From contig NIOB01000006.1 in NCBI GenBank assembly GCA_002189105.1, positions 62,001-126,000 on the forward strand: DNA of 64,000 bases, written 5' to 3'. A program made the translations under genes and the position numbers. Position 1 is the first letter of the stretch. Every line of letters starts with the position of its first letter. Under the pieces are notes generated by a model. That model did no database searches. It worked only from the letters and a program-made list of their open reading frames with translations, and was not told the DNA's origin. Source of the DNA: Saccharibacillus soli. GTDB lineage: Bacteria > Bacillota > Bacilli > Paenibacillales > Paenibacillaceae. Shown one piece after another: positions 32,834-41,366 of this stretch.

Positions 32834-33772
32834 ATGAAAAAATCTGCCCAAATGATGAGTTTGGCTTCCGCGCTGCTGCTTACCTTTGCTTTGTCGGCCT
32901 GCGGAACAGCAAAAGCCCCAGCGCCGGCGCCTGGAGACGTGCCGACAAACACCACGCAGGAACCGCCTGCTCCGGCAGCTGACAATGAAGAGACGACCGA
33001 TACGGAGCACGAAGCGATCTCGGCGACAGGCACCTACAACGGACAAGCTGATCCACACACCATTGAGGTTGAGATGGACGGCAAAGCCACTTCGTTCCAG
33101 CTCTCCGAGAGCGCCGAGACGCAGCTTGAAGGCTTGAACGAAGGGGATATGATCTCGTTTGAATATGTGGAACATCCGGTTGAAGGCAGTGATACACCGC
33201 AGCTGGAGATCCAATCCCTGGAGAAGACGGGGGGCGAGACTTCGGCGGGAGCGCCTTCTGGCGAAGATGAAACTGCCGTATCCGAACGTCCCGCGACGGA
33301 AACGATCGAGATGATGGGCGACGGCATGCCGGATAAACGCGAAGCGAAGCTTCAGCAGGGAGAAGGCTATTCGTTGTACGTATTCGACGCTTATACATTC
33401 GACGCGGCGAAGAACAAGCTGTTCCTGACCGCTTACCCGGAATATTACGTCGAGATCGAGAAGCTGCCTTCCGATTTCAATCTGGACGAGCTGCGTAAGG
33501 AAGGTCAGGAAGAACTGAAGAAATACGGCGAAGTGAAAGAGTATGCGGGCGATCAATTGGTTGAAGGCCCGATGTACGATGCCAGACTTGTGCTTCAAGC
33601 ATCCGACGACAAAGGCGGGTTGTACGAATATGCGGTCTGGGAGCCGGAAGGCGAGAACGGTTATATCTTCCACATTCATTCTCCAAGCGGCGAACCTTCC
33701 GAGACGTTCCTGACTCCAGCGCTGACCTCGGTGAAGACGATTAAAGCCGACGCGGCCGCTGCGGGAAAATAA
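32834..33772 (+). CDS. Putative lipoprotein of unknown function
   Basis: A 312-residue membrane-anchored lipoprotein. The signal MKKSAQMMSLASALLLTFALSAC has a lipobox with cysteine near residue 23, followed by an Ala/Pro/Glu/Thr-rich tether (about 24-60). A small beta domain (about 65-130) contains ATGTYNGQADPHTIEVEMDG and EGDMISFEYVE, then a low-complexity spacer, then an alpha/beta region to the end. The start at 32834 follows GGAGGTG; an in-frame ATG at 32819 overlaps that ribosome site. It is divergent from the broken secreted gene, and the two may share the promoter region at 32647-32833. No function is assigned. Confidence 0.8.
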   Translation: MKKSAQMMSLASALLLTFALSACGTAKAPAPAPGDVPTNTTQEPPAPAADNEETTDTEHEAISATGTYNGQADPHTIEVEMDGKATSFQLSESAETQLEGLNEGDMISFEYVEHPVEGSDTPQLEIQSLEKTGGETSAGAPSGEDETAVSERPATETIEMMGDGMPDKREAKLQQGEGYSLYVFDAYTFDAAKNKLFLTAYPEYYVEIEKLPSDFNLDELRKEGQEELKKYGEVKEYAGDQLVEGPMYDARLVLQASDDKGGLYEYAVWEPEGENGYIFHIHSPSGEPSETFLTPALTSVKTIKADAAAAGK

Positions 33773-33809
33773 AGCTGCCGAAGTGCAATGAAAGAGCATG
33801 GGAATAGAA

Positions 33810-33852
33810 AACAAGCTGCAACTCCAATATTGCGGAGGGGCAGCTTGTTTTT
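33810..33852. terminator. Bidirectional terminator between the lipoprotein and esterase genes
   Basis: AACAAGCTGC pairs with GCAGCTTGTT, with an inner CTCC/GGAG pairing, A residues on the left and TTTTT on the right. It lies between convergent genes and so ends the mannan operon on the minus strand too. Confidence 0.85.
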
Positions 33853-33922
33853 ATGATGAAGAATTATGGACAAAGCCTTGGGCGATCAGAAAAGTTTAGA
33901 GCAAGCCTTAGGCTGGATAACG

Positions 33923-34897
33923 CTACAGCGCACAGATCTCTTTCAAAGCGAGATCCCCGATGCCCGGCAGCCATTCGTGGCCGTGTTCGTACAGCAGGAT
34001 CATTTCTTTGTCGGTCGTGATCTTGTTGTAAGCGGCAAATTGAGTGGATGGCGGGCAGACGGTATCAGTCAGTCCCGTCACCCAGATCACGCGGCCTCGG
34101 ATACGGTCGGCCAGATTCTGAATATCGATATAACCCAGCTTGCGGAATGTCTCTTCCTCGCGCTTGTGCTGCGGATCAAACCAACGAAAATAATACGACA
34201 GTTCTTCGTAAGCGGAAGTGACGACTTCCATCTCCCATGCCCGGCGGTAGTCGGAGAGGAACGGATAGACCGGAATCGCAAGCTTGATGCGCGGCTCCAA
34301 TGCGGCGCAGGCCGCAGTCAAAGCGCCGCCCTGCGAATAGCCGAGGGCCGCGACGCGGTTCTCATCCACTTCGGGCATGTTCATGAGAATACGAGCAGCA
34401 TGCGCCGTATCGAGGAATACGTTCCGATAATACAGATTGTCCGGACTCTCGTCTTCCAGCCCTCGAATGATATGACCGCGAAGTGTAGGACCCTTCGTGC
34501 GCAGGTTGTCTTCGGACGGCCCGCCCTGTCCCCGGCAGTCGAGTGCCAGCGCGCTCACGCCGCAGGCCGCGTACAGCATCTTCTCGCCCCAATCGCCGCT
34601 GTCGCACGAATAGCCGTGGAACATGACCACGCCGGCGCCTTTGGTGATCGCTTTTTCATCGGTGCCGTGTTTGGGACGCACATATTTGGCGTGCACGCGA
34701 GCGCCGCCGACGCCCGTGAAATACAAATGAAAACATTCGGCGACCGGACTGGTCATCTCCGCTGGAACCAGTTCGTAATCCAGCGATTGCGCATCCAGCT
34801 CGGCTAACGCGCGCTCCCAATAAGCGTCGAAATCGTCCGGACGCGGACTTTTTCCGTTATACTCGCGCAGTTCGCGCAGAGGCATATCCCGATCCAT
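33923..34897 (-). CDS. CE7-family acetyl esterase (acetyl xylan esterase/cephalosporin C deacetylase type)
   Basis: A 324-residue cytoplasmic deacetylase. It contains the CE7 signatures RGQGG (in LALDCRGQGGPSEDN), the nucleophile motif GYSQGG, the acid in GLTDTVCPPSTQFAAYN and the histidine in EHGHE. CE7 enzymes deacetylate small sugars and short oligosaccharides. It is the last gene of the minus-strand unit with GH130 and the transporter, so its natural substrates are probably acetylated mannooligosaccharides. The gap to the GH130 gene is 26 bases, with a GGGGGAAG ribosome site. Confidence 0.92.
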   Translation of the reverse strand: MDRDMPLRELREYNGKSPRPDDFDAYWERALAELDAQSLDYELVPAEMTSPVAECFHLYFTGVGGARVHAKYVRPKHGTDEKAITKGAGVVMFHGYSCDSGDWGEKMLYAACGVSALALDCRGQGGPSEDNLRTKGPTLRGHIIRGLEDESPDNLYYRNVFLDTAHAARILMNMPEVDENRVAALGYSQGGALTAACAALEPRIKLAIPVYPFLSDYRRAWEMEVVTSAYEELSYYFRWFDPQHKREEETFRKLGYIDIQNLADRIRGRVIWVTGLTDTVCPPSTQFAAYNKITTDKEMILLYEHGHEWLPGIGDLALKEICAL

Positions 34898-34923
34898 AAT
34901 TCTTCCCCCGTTTCGTCAAACGT

Positions 34924-35946
34924 CTACATCCGGCCGATCTCGGCATCGTCGCCGATCACTTCGTTCGTCTCGATCACGTAGCCGACGATCTCTTCCACCG
35001 TCGTATACGCGACGCCCACATACGTATCCGCCGCGCCGTAATAGACGGCGATCCGTCCGGTATCGGCATCGTGCAGCGTCGCGCACGGGAAGACCACGTT
35101 GGCGACGAAGCCGCGTTCTTCGTACCATTCTTCCGGCGTCAGAATGAAGTTGCCGGAACGGTATTTGACTTTCGACGGCTCGTTGATGTCGAGAATAACG
35201 GCGCTCATGCTGTAGACCAGACCGTTGCAGGTGCCGGTTACGCCGTGGTAGAACATCAGCCAGCCTTCGCTGGTCTCGATCGGAGCCGGGCCGCCGCCGA
35301 TCTTGACGGACTGCCACCAGCCTCTGCCGCCCTTGGACATGACATGGCGGTGTTTGCCCCAGTGAACGAGGTCCGGGCTTTCGCTGAGGAACACGTCGCC
35401 GAACGGCGTATGACCGCTATCGCTTGGACGCGATAGCATGACATATTTGCCGTCGATGCGGCGTGGGAACAGCACGCCGTTGCGATTGAACGGCAGGAAC
35501 GGATTCTCTAGTCGGACGAACGTTTTGAAGTCTTCGGTACGGGCGAGACCGATCGCCGCGCCGTAGAAATCGGTGCACCAGATGATGTAATACACATCTT
35601 CGATCTTCACCAGCCGCGGATCGTACGCGTAGCCGGGATTGAACGGCTGTCCGTCTTCATCGACGAAGTCGATCGGATGTTCGTCGAACGTCCAGTTCAG
35701 CGCGTCGTCGCTCCAGCCGAGCGACAGATGCGGACGTCCGTTGATCGTTTCGGCGCGGAATACGCCGACAAAGCGCTCTCCGTAAGCAGCGACGGCGCTG
35801 TTGAAGATGCGGGCGATGCCGGGCGCGGGATTGCGCGGAACGATGGGATTGGCCGAGTGACGCCAGATTGGGGCGGTCAGGCCCTCCGGTTTGTTTTCCC
35901 ACGGCATGTGAGGCAGGGATTCTCCGATCATGCGTACGTCAGTCAT
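34924..35946 (-). CDS. GH130 phosphorylase, beta-1,4-mannooligosaccharide type
   Basis: A 340-residue five-bladed propeller enzyme that phosphorolyses beta-mannosides to release mannose-1-phosphate. It has the GH130 markers RIFNSAVAAYGERFVGVFRAE, a catalytic aspartate in YAYDPRLV, GGGPAPIETSEGWLMFYHG and VFPCA. Its short length, without an N-terminal extension, is typical of the GH130_2 group (mannooligosaccharide phosphorylases). It shares an operon with two permeases and a deacetylase. A second, longer GH130 lies on the other strand at 42696-43934, and the two would work in sequence. The subfamily call is from length and motif pattern only. Confidence 0.88.
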   Translation of the reverse strand: MTDVRMIGESLPHMPWENKPEGLTAPIWRHSANPIVPRNPAPGIARIFNSAVAAYGERFVGVFRAETINGRPHLSLGWSDDALNWTFDEHPIDFVDEDGQPFNPGYAYDPRLVKIEDVYYIIWCTDFYGAAIGLARTEDFKTFVRLENPFLPFNRNGVLFPRRIDGKYVMLSRPSDSGHTPFGDVFLSESPDLVHWGKHRHVMSKGGRGWWQSVKIGGGPAPIETSEGWLMFYHGVTGTCNGLVYSMSAVILDINEPSKVKYRSGNFILTPEEWYEERGFVANVVFPCATLHDADTGRIAVYYGAADTYVGVAYTTVEEIVGYVIETNEVIGDDAEIGRM

Positions 35947-35991
35947 AACAATAGTCTCCTTTTTCGTTGGGGATCAGCTTTTGGATAAAAA

Positions 35992-36867
35992 TCAACCTTT
36001 TTCCGAACCTTGCGCAAAGCCGTTATAGATGTACTTTTGCAGCGAGAGGAACGCGATCAGCGTCGGGATAATCGTGATGATAATCGCTGCACAGATGACT
36101 TCCCACTGCGATCCGTAAGGGCCTTTAAACTTGAACAATGCGGTCGAGATGACCTGCAGCGAGGACTTGGGCATATACAGGAACGGCGTGTAGAAATCGT
36201 TATAAATCGCCACGCCTTTGATGATGATGACCGTCACGATCGCCGGGAGCAGCAGCGGCAGGATAATACGGAAGTAGATCGTGAAATACGACGCGCCATC
36301 GAGCATCGCGGATTCGTCGAGCGATACCGCGATCGTGTCAAGGAATTGCAGGAAGATGTAGACGGCGATAATGTCGGTGCCGAGATACAGCACGATCGGT
36401 GCGAGACGGGTATTGAACAGATGCAGATCGTTAATGATCTGGAAAGTAGCGACCTGCGTGGTGACGCTTGGAATCAGCGTAGCCAGCAGGAACGCGCCGA
36501 GCAGCAGCTTTTTGCCGCGAAATTGGAATCGGCTCAGAATATAAGCGATCATCGAACCGGTAAACGTGGCGCCGATAATCGAGACGATCAAGATGATTAT
36601 GGTGTTCACGAATCCGACCATCATCTTGCCATCCACGAACGCTTTGACGTAGTTGTCGAAGTTCAACCAATTGGACGGCGGAGTCAGCGCCCCGGTCGAT
36701 CCGTATTCGGCGCCGGTCTTGAGCGAAGCGAACAAGACGACGATGATCGGAACGAGCGCGGCCAGCGCGCCGACGATCAGCGTGACGTACTTGGCGATCG
36801 ACGCGACCGTGTAGCGGACCGCGTGGGATTGCGTGTTTTTTCGAGCGGCGGGTTTGGCGGCCTGCAT
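35992..36867 (-). CDS. ABC sugar permease, MalG type
   Basis: A 291-residue membrane subunit of a CUT1 importer. It has about six hydrophobic segments and the EAA loop, here in the form DESAMLDGASYFTIYFRIILPLL. GGAGG precedes the ATG at 36867. It starts directly after the stop codon of the MalF-type permease, so translation is coupled. It should form a heterodimer with that subunit and use a shared ATPase from elsewhere. The probable cargo is mannooligosaccharides, inferred from the operon enzymes. Confidence 0.92.
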   Translation of the reverse strand: MQAAKPAARKNTQSHAVRYTVASIAKYVTLIVGALAALVPIIVVLFASLKTGAEYGSTGALTPPSNWLNFDNYVKAFVDGKMMVGFVNTIIILIVSIIGATFTGSMIAYILSRFQFRGKKLLLGAFLLATLIPSVTTQVATFQIINDLHLFNTRLAPIVLYLGTDIIAVYIFLQFLDTIAVSLDESAMLDGASYFTIYFRIILPLLLPAIVTVIIIKGVAIYNDFYTPFLYMPKSSLQVISTALFKFKGPYGSQWEVICAAIIITIIPTLIAFLSLQKYIYNGFAQGSEKG

Positions 36868-37731
36868 CTATTTTTCCTCCTTCACGAACAACTGTTGAAT
36901 CAAGGTGACGATCACGACGATAAACAGAAGCACGACGGCCATCGCCGAAGCGAGTCCAACTTTGCCGTATTTGAACGCAACGTCAACGGTCTGGATGACG
37001 AACGTATTGCTGCCGTTCGATCCACCGGTCATGATGTACGGAATATCGAACGCGCTGATCGCGCCGCTGATCGACAAGATGATATTGAGCTGGACGATCC
37101 GCTTGATGCTGGGCAGGATGATATGGCGGAATTGGTGCCAGCGGTTGGCGCCGTCGATATCCGAAGCTTCATAGATGTCTTTGGAGATCGAGGAGATGGC
37201 GCCCAAGAAGACGATGAAGTTGAAGCCCATGTATCTCCAGACGGACGCTCCGGCGAGCGAGACGTTAATGATATTCGGGTTCAGCAGCCATTTCTGGATC
37301 AGAAAATCGAGTCCGAGCGCTTGCAGAACAGTATCGAACGTTCCGCCCGGCTTGAAGAAAAATAGGAAGATGAAGCCGATTGCGACGCCATTCAGCAGGT
37401 AAGGGAAAAACAGCACACCTTTGAAAAAGTTTTTGCCGCGAACTTTGAAGCTCAGAATTGTGGCGAAGTACAGGGCCAGGCCCATCTGCACGAACGTGGC
37501 GAAGAAATAATACAAACTGACTTTAAACACGGAGAAATATTTGGGATCGGTAAAAATGCTTTTGTAATTATCGAAGCCTACGTAGTTGAACGTCTTGCCG
37601 TACCCGTTCCAGTCGGTAAAGCTGTAGCGGAACATGTTGACAACGGGCAGATACGCGAACGTAACCAACAGGGCCAACGGTACGATTGTAAAGCAGGCGA
37701 TGATTAGAATACGCTGATTGCGATAGCTCAC
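36868..37731 (-). CDS. ABC sugar permease, MalF type
   Basis: A 287-residue membrane subunit with about six hydrophobic segments and the EAA loop EASDIDGANRWHQFRHIILPSI. I place the start at GTG 37731, giving the N-terminus VSYRNQRILIIACFTIVPL. GGAGG lies seven bases upstream and the length then matches the family. The open frame extends to 37944, but that part is not family-like and overlaps a hairpin. It lies in the minus-strand mannan unit, after the binding protein and before the MalG subunit. Confidence 0.9.
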   Translation of the reverse strand: MSYRNQRILIIACFTIVPLALLVTFAYLPVVNMFRYSFTDWNGYGKTFNYVGFDNYKSIFTDPKYFSVFKVSLYYFFATFVQMGLALYFATILSFKVRGKNFFKGVLFFPYLLNGVAIGFIFLFFFKPGGTFDTVLQALGLDFLIQKWLLNPNIINVSLAGASVWRYMGFNFIVFLGAISSISKDIYEASDIDGANRWHQFRHIILPSIKRIVQLNIILSISGAISAFDIPYIMTGGSNGSNTFVIQTVDVAFKYGKVGLASAMAVVLLFIVVIVTLIQQLFVKEEK

Positions 37732-37796
37732 TTCCACACCTCCGTAAGAGTCTTTCGCGGCATAACCTTCTTCCGACCGTAGAGCCGTAAAAAGAA

Positions 37797-37879
37797 AAAG
37801 GGAACGAAACCGGTTGTTCGGCTTGAACAGCGGCATGACGTTCCGTTCGACGGACGGAGACAAACGGCCCGTTCCCTTT
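37797..37879 (-). terminator. Terminator-like intercistronic hairpin between binding protein and permease genes
   Basis: On the minus strand, AAAGGGAACG (37879-37870) pairs with CGTTCCCTTT (37806-37797). The second arm is followed by a T-rich tract. The loop is long (63 bases) and could hold inner structure. It lies between the binding-protein stop and the permease start, where partial termination or mRNA processing would leave more binding protein than permease. Confidence 0.6.
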
Positions 37880-37996
37880 GCCTGGCGAAGCCCTTTTCTA
37901 AAATCCGCCGAATGACCGGCGGCTTCTGCATGGTCTTGCTGCATGTTGATGTTGTTGAATCTCTAATCTTGCTTTCTGTAAACTGACCGCTGTGAA

Positions 37997-39331
37997 TTAT
38001 TGCTTTTCAGCGAATTTCGCGCGCGATTTCGTCCAAGCGTCGTTCAGCTTCTTCATGATGTCGTCATACGATTCCGGGCGGTTGCCGATCGCGGCTTCGA
38101 TGATCGTTTTCTTGAAGTCCGGCTGCCAGAGACCGATCTCGGCATCTTTGTCGATCTTGTCCACGAGGCCTTTGAGGTTGTCGGGAGCCGGGGTCTGCGC
38201 CTGGAACTTCACGTCTGTTCCGTCGAACTGCTTGAGGATCTCCGGCAGTTCGGCGCCTTTGACCGGGCTGATGCCGCCGCCTTCGGTCGAAGGATAGCCG
38301 GATTCGTTGATGAACCAGTCTACCCAGGCGCGAGCGGCTTCTTTGTTTTCGCTGTGCATGTTGATGCCGAGCGTGTAGTCGTCGGCAAGCGGCACGATGC
38401 GTTCCGGCGCGTTCGTCGGGAACGGCATGAAGCCGATATCGTCCGGATTTGAAGCGACGCTTTTGATCTGTCCGATCGCCCAAGAGCCGAGGACCATCGA
38501 ACCGATCTTGCCGTTTGCGAGGTCGGCTTTGGACGATTCCCAGTCGGTCGTCGTTGGATCTTCTTCGATCAGACCGTTCTTGGCCGCGTCATACATCACC
38601 TTGTACAGTTCGTAGTGCGGAGCGCCCGGCACGAAGTTGTCGTCCTTCGTCGGCTGCGTCACGTTAACGTAGTCGACGCTTCCGGCGACCGTCGTCAGCA
38701 CGGCTTCCCATTGGGTCAGCGGCCAACCGGCAGCATAGTTGGTATACAGCGGCACCGCGTCGGTTTTGTCTTTGACGGCTTGGAGAGCTTTCATGAATTC
38801 GTGGATTGTTTTAGGCGGTTCCGAGATGCCGGCTTTTTGGAAAACGGCTTTGTTGTAGATGACGCCCGAGTAGTTGATTGTGATCGGAATGCCATACGCT
38901 TTGCCATCGACTTCGCGTTCTTCCAGACCATCGTATTGTTTGGAGAGTTCGTCCATCGTACCAAGCGGCTCAAAGAAGGTCGGCGTATCGGCCAGCGGAA
39001 TACTGGTCGGCAGCAGCAGAACGTCGCCGTAGTCGTTGGTGTTCATGCGGATCTTGATCTGGTCTTCGTAATTGGCCAGCGCTTCAAATTCAACATGGAC
39101 ATCCGGATACTTTTCGTTGAATTTTTTGGCATAATCTTGGAACACGGTATCGACGATGTCGGTACGCTGCGTAATGACCGTAATATTGCCTTTCGGCCCG
39201 GTGCTCTCGGCTGCGCCTTCCGTGCCGGAAGCTGCCGGAGTGCTGCCTCCGCCACCTGAAGAACAAGCCGTGAACAGCGAAGCGGACAGGGTGAGCGCCG
39301 CCAGGCCCATGATGGATTTGCGTTTTTTCAT
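37997..39331 (-). CDS. Extracellular solute-binding lipoprotein, probable mannooligosaccharide receptor
   Basis: A 444-residue type-1 solute-binding lipoprotein. The signal MKKRKSIMGLAALTLSASLFTAC has a lipobox with cysteine near residue 23, followed by a Gly/Ser tether, then the binding fold (about 45-440). The start at 39331 follows AAAGGGG; an upstream in-frame start at 39400 would destroy the signal peptide pattern. It is the first gene of the mannan transport unit. A second lipoprotein at 45331-46617 is clearly a paralogue: both contain the pattern VFxxYAxxFxxxxP, then GDVLLxPTxxP and GSWAI, at matching positions. Confidence 0.92.
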   Translation of the reverse strand: MKKRKSIMGLAALTLSASLFTACSSGGGGSTPAASGTEGAAESTGPKGNITVITQRTDIVDTVFQDYAKKFNEKYPDVHVEFEALANYEDQIKIRMNTNDYGDVLLLPTSIPLADTPTFFEPLGTMDELSKQYDGLEEREVDGKAYGIPITINYSGVIYNKAVFQKAGISEPPKTIHEFMKALQAVKDKTDAVPLYTNYAAGWPLTQWEAVLTTVAGSVDYVNVTQPTKDDNFVPGAPHYELYKVMYDAAKNGLIEEDPTTTDWESSKADLANGKIGSMVLGSWAIGQIKSVASNPDDIGFMPFPTNAPERIVPLADDYTLGINMHSENKEAARAWVDWFINESGYPSTEGGGISPVKGAELPEILKQFDGTDVKFQAQTPAPDNLKGLVDKIDKDAEIGLWQPDFKKTIIEAAIGNRPESYDDIMKKLNDAWTKSRAKFAEKQ

Positions 39332-39410
39332 GATTAGAAACCCCTTTCTGTGTGAGAAGCTTGATTCGGTCATGCTAACAATCGTATGAAATACAAACAA
39401 AAATCAAATA

Positions 39411-39424
39411 TGAATACGCTTTCT
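39411..39424. promoter_or_regulatory. cre-like site in the leader of the mannan transport operon
   Basis: Read on the minus strand, AGAAAGCGTATTCA matches 12 of 14 positions of the cre consensus. It lies between the -10 box and the binding-protein start codon, where CcpA would act as a roadblock. Confidence 0.45.
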
Positions 39425-39431
39425 GATATGG

Positions 39432-39460
39432 ATTATAGACTTGAGCCTAACGTTTATCGA
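39432..39460 (-). promoter_or_regulatory. Promoter of the mannan transport operon
   Basis: On the minus strand, TCGATA (39460-39455) and a perfect TATAAT (39437-39432) are separated by 17 bases. The poor -35 and perfect -10 suit an activated promoter. An AT-rich ATAACAAAATAACAAA motif lies just upstream (about 39490-39507). Confidence 0.65.
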
Positions 39461-39506
39461 TGTGCTGATTTGTTATTTATAGTCTTCGTTTGTTATTTTG
39501 TTATTT

Positions 39507-40244
39507 TTATTTTTCGCGCTGTACAGTGTGGCGATAATCTTTCGGCGTCACGCCGACGGTTTTCTTGAACAGTTTGTTGAAATGGACAGGATCGCCGTAT
39601 CCGATTCGTTCGGCGATCTCGTAATTTTTCAATTCGGGCTGCTGCGTCAGCAGCCGCTTGGCATGAGCCATCCGGACGCCAATCAGGTAGTCGGTCAGCG
39701 TCTGTCCGGTCACGTTCTTGAACAGGCGGCTGACGTAGCTCGGATTCATCTCGATTCGCTCGGCTAATTCAGCAAATTCCAGCGGCTGCGTGTATTCGCG
39801 TTCGATGATCGCTTTCAGCCGCTCTACGGCGTAATGATCGGGAGAGCCGCCGGTCTCGGGAACCGGTGCGTATTCAAGACGTATGCGTTCCAGCAGCGCG
39901 ATCAATTCCGGCTTGTCGATCGGCTTGAGCAGGTAGTCGGTCACGTCGAACCGCAGCGCGCGGCGCGCATATTCAAAGTCGTTGAACCCGCTGAGCACGA
40001 TGATCGGCAGATCGGGCCATCGCTCCCGGCAGCGGCGGATCAACTCGAAACCGTCCGCGACCGGCATACGGATATCGGTAATCAAGACGTCGATCTCGCC
40101 GCGCGCAAGTTCAGAGAGTTGATTCCAAGCTTCGGCGCCGTTGCGATGCGAGCCGACGACCTCCGCGCCCGGCACTTCGCGCAAGCAGATTTTCTCCAGT
40201 CCCAACCGAATCAGTTCCTCGTCGTCGGCAATTATCAATTTCAT
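39507..40244 (-). CDS. Compact YesN-like response regulator, AraC output
   Basis: A 245-residue two-component regulator. The receiver domain (about 1-120) has the acidic pair D7/D8, the phospho-acceptor D57 in LITDIRMP and K107 in LLKPID. An AraC domain (about 140-243) contains LEFAELAERIEMNPSYVSRLFKNVTG and IAERIGYGDPVHFNKLFKK. It lacks the long middle segment common in this group. It should be phosphorylated by the YesM-type kinase at 46614-48503, the only one in the window, and activate the flanking mannan operons. The gap to the binding-protein gene contains that operon's own promoter. Confidence 0.9.
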   Translation of the reverse strand: MKLIIADDEELIRLGLEKICLREVPGAEVVGSHRNGAEAWNQLSELARGEIDVLITDIRMPVADGFELIRRCRERWPDLPIIVLSGFNDFEYARRALRFDVTDYLLKPIDKPELIALLERIRLEYAPVPETGGSPDHYAVERLKAIIEREYTQPLEFAELAERIEMNPSYVSRLFKNVTGQTLTDYLIGVRMAHAKRLLTQQPELKNYEIAERIGYGDPVHFNKLFKKTVGVTPKDYRHTVQREK

Positions 40245-40318
40245 AGGCGGGTTCCCCTTTGCTTCTATATTGTTATTATTTTTTTGTTTGCTTTTTTAGG
40301 ATAATGTGAGGTTCACTC

Positions 40319-40347
40319 TTGAAAATCGTCTCGAAAACATTTATAAA
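40319..40347 (+). promoter_or_regulatory. Promoter of the mannan catabolic operon
   Basis: TTGAAA (40319-40324) and TATAAA (40342-40347) separated by 17 bases lie 63 bases upstream of the GH113 start. The region is divergent from the response-regulator gene. The AT-rich word ATAACAAAATGATAACAAA follows at 40377-40395. Confidence 0.6.
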
Positions 40348-40367
40348 GAAATGGAGGAAATGTTTTT

Positions 40368-40388
40368 ATGAATAACATAACAAAATGA
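40368..40388 (+). CDS. Possible leader mini-ORF, six codons
   Basis: ATG 40368 has a perfect GGAGG (40353-40357) ten bases upstream and encodes MNNITK before TGA. It is in frame with GH113, separated from it by three stop codons (386, 389, 398). GH113 itself starts at a GTG with a poor ribosome site. This could be a leader peptide that brings ribosomes to the mannanase start, or the relic of a longer N-terminus. Too short to be certain. Confidence 0.4.
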   Translation: MNNITK

Positions 40389-40409
40389 TAACAAAAATAA
40401 AAGAAGGGC

Positions 40410-41366
40410 GTGGGAGATCTGAACGGTTTCGTTTGCGGGATGACTTGGGGCTTCATGGGCGTGCGCGGAACTTGGGCGAACGGGGCGGCCCGGGATTCAA
40501 TGCGGGAGATGAAACAAAACACGGGAGCTGATTGGATTGCGATCGCTTTTGCTGCGATGCAGGATACGGCCCATTCCACCGAAATTCGCTTCCGGGAGGA
40601 GCCGACCGTGACGGACGAAGAAGTGCGTTGGGCGATCGCGGAGGCAAGGAAGCTCGGCTTGAAGGTCTGTCTCAAACCGATCGTCAACTGCGCCGACGGA
40701 ACGTGGAGAGCGCACATCAACTTTTTCGACAAAGACGTGCCCTGCGAACCGAAGTGGTCCGACTGGTTCGCTTCGTACGAACGTTTCATGCTGCATTACG
40801 CGGCGATCGCCGAAGAAACGGGCTGCGAGCTGCTGTGCATCGGCTGTGAGATGGTGCAGACGGATCGAAGGGAGAGCGAGTGGCGGGCGCTGATCGCTCG
40901 AATCCGCAAAGTCTATTCCGGCACGATCACGTACAACTGCGATAAATATCAGGAAGATAACGTGACTTGGTGGGACGCCGTGGATGTCGTGTCTTCGAGT
41001 GGGTATTATCCGGCTAACGATTGGGAGAACCAGTTGGACCGGATCGAACAGGTCGTCGAAGCCGCGGGCAAGCCGTTCCTTTTCCTTGAGGCAGGCTGTC
41101 CGAGCCGCGAAGGGTCGGCATCGATCCCCAACGATTGGACGCTGCAAGGTGCGATCAGCGAAGACGAACAGGCCGCGTTCTATGCCGCGATGCTGACGGC
41201 CTGCGAACGGCGCTCTTGGGTAAAAGGCTTTATGCTGTGGGATTGGCCCGCCAAGCTGTATGCGAGAGAAGAAGCCGGACGGGACGACGGATACTGCATA
41301 TATGGCAAAAAAGCGGAAGCGACCGTGCGCCGTTACTATGAAGAGAAACGAGGGATTGCACGATGA
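40410..41366 (+). CDS. GH113 beta-mannanase/mannosidase
   Basis: A 318-residue TIM-barrel enzyme of clan GH-A that hydrolyses beta-1,4-mannosidic bonds. Family features are MTWGFMGVRGTWA near the start, the acid/base glutamate 147 in CIGCEMVQTDRRESEW, the YNCDKYQ and SSSGYYP segments, and the nucleophile glutamate 227 in FLEAGCP. No signal peptide, so it trims imported mannooligosaccharides rather than the polymer outside. GTG 40410 is the only start that keeps the conserved N-terminus, since stops lie directly upstream. Its stop overlaps the next start (ATGA at 41363). Confidence 0.9.
   Translation: MGDLNGFVCGMTWGFMGVRGTWANGAARDSMREMKQNTGADWIAIAFAAMQDTAHSTEIRFREEPTVTDEEVRWAIAEARKLGLKVCLKPIVNCADGTWRAHINFFDKDVPCEPKWSDWFASYERFMLHYAAIAEETGCELLCIGCEMVQTDRRESEWRALIARIRKVYSGTITYNCDKYQEDNVTWWDAVDVVSSSGYYPANDWENQLDRIEQVVEAAGKPFLFLEAGCPSREGSASIPNDWTLQGAISEDEQAAFYAAMLTACERRSWVKGFMLWDWPAKLYAREEAGRDDGYCIYGKKAEATVRRYYEEKRGIAR

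Noticed and set aside
36010-37365. Long plus-strand open frame opposite the permease genes
   Set aside because: It is exactly antisense to two clear permeases; its Arg/Asp-rich composition is the usual shadow of GC-rich coding DNA.
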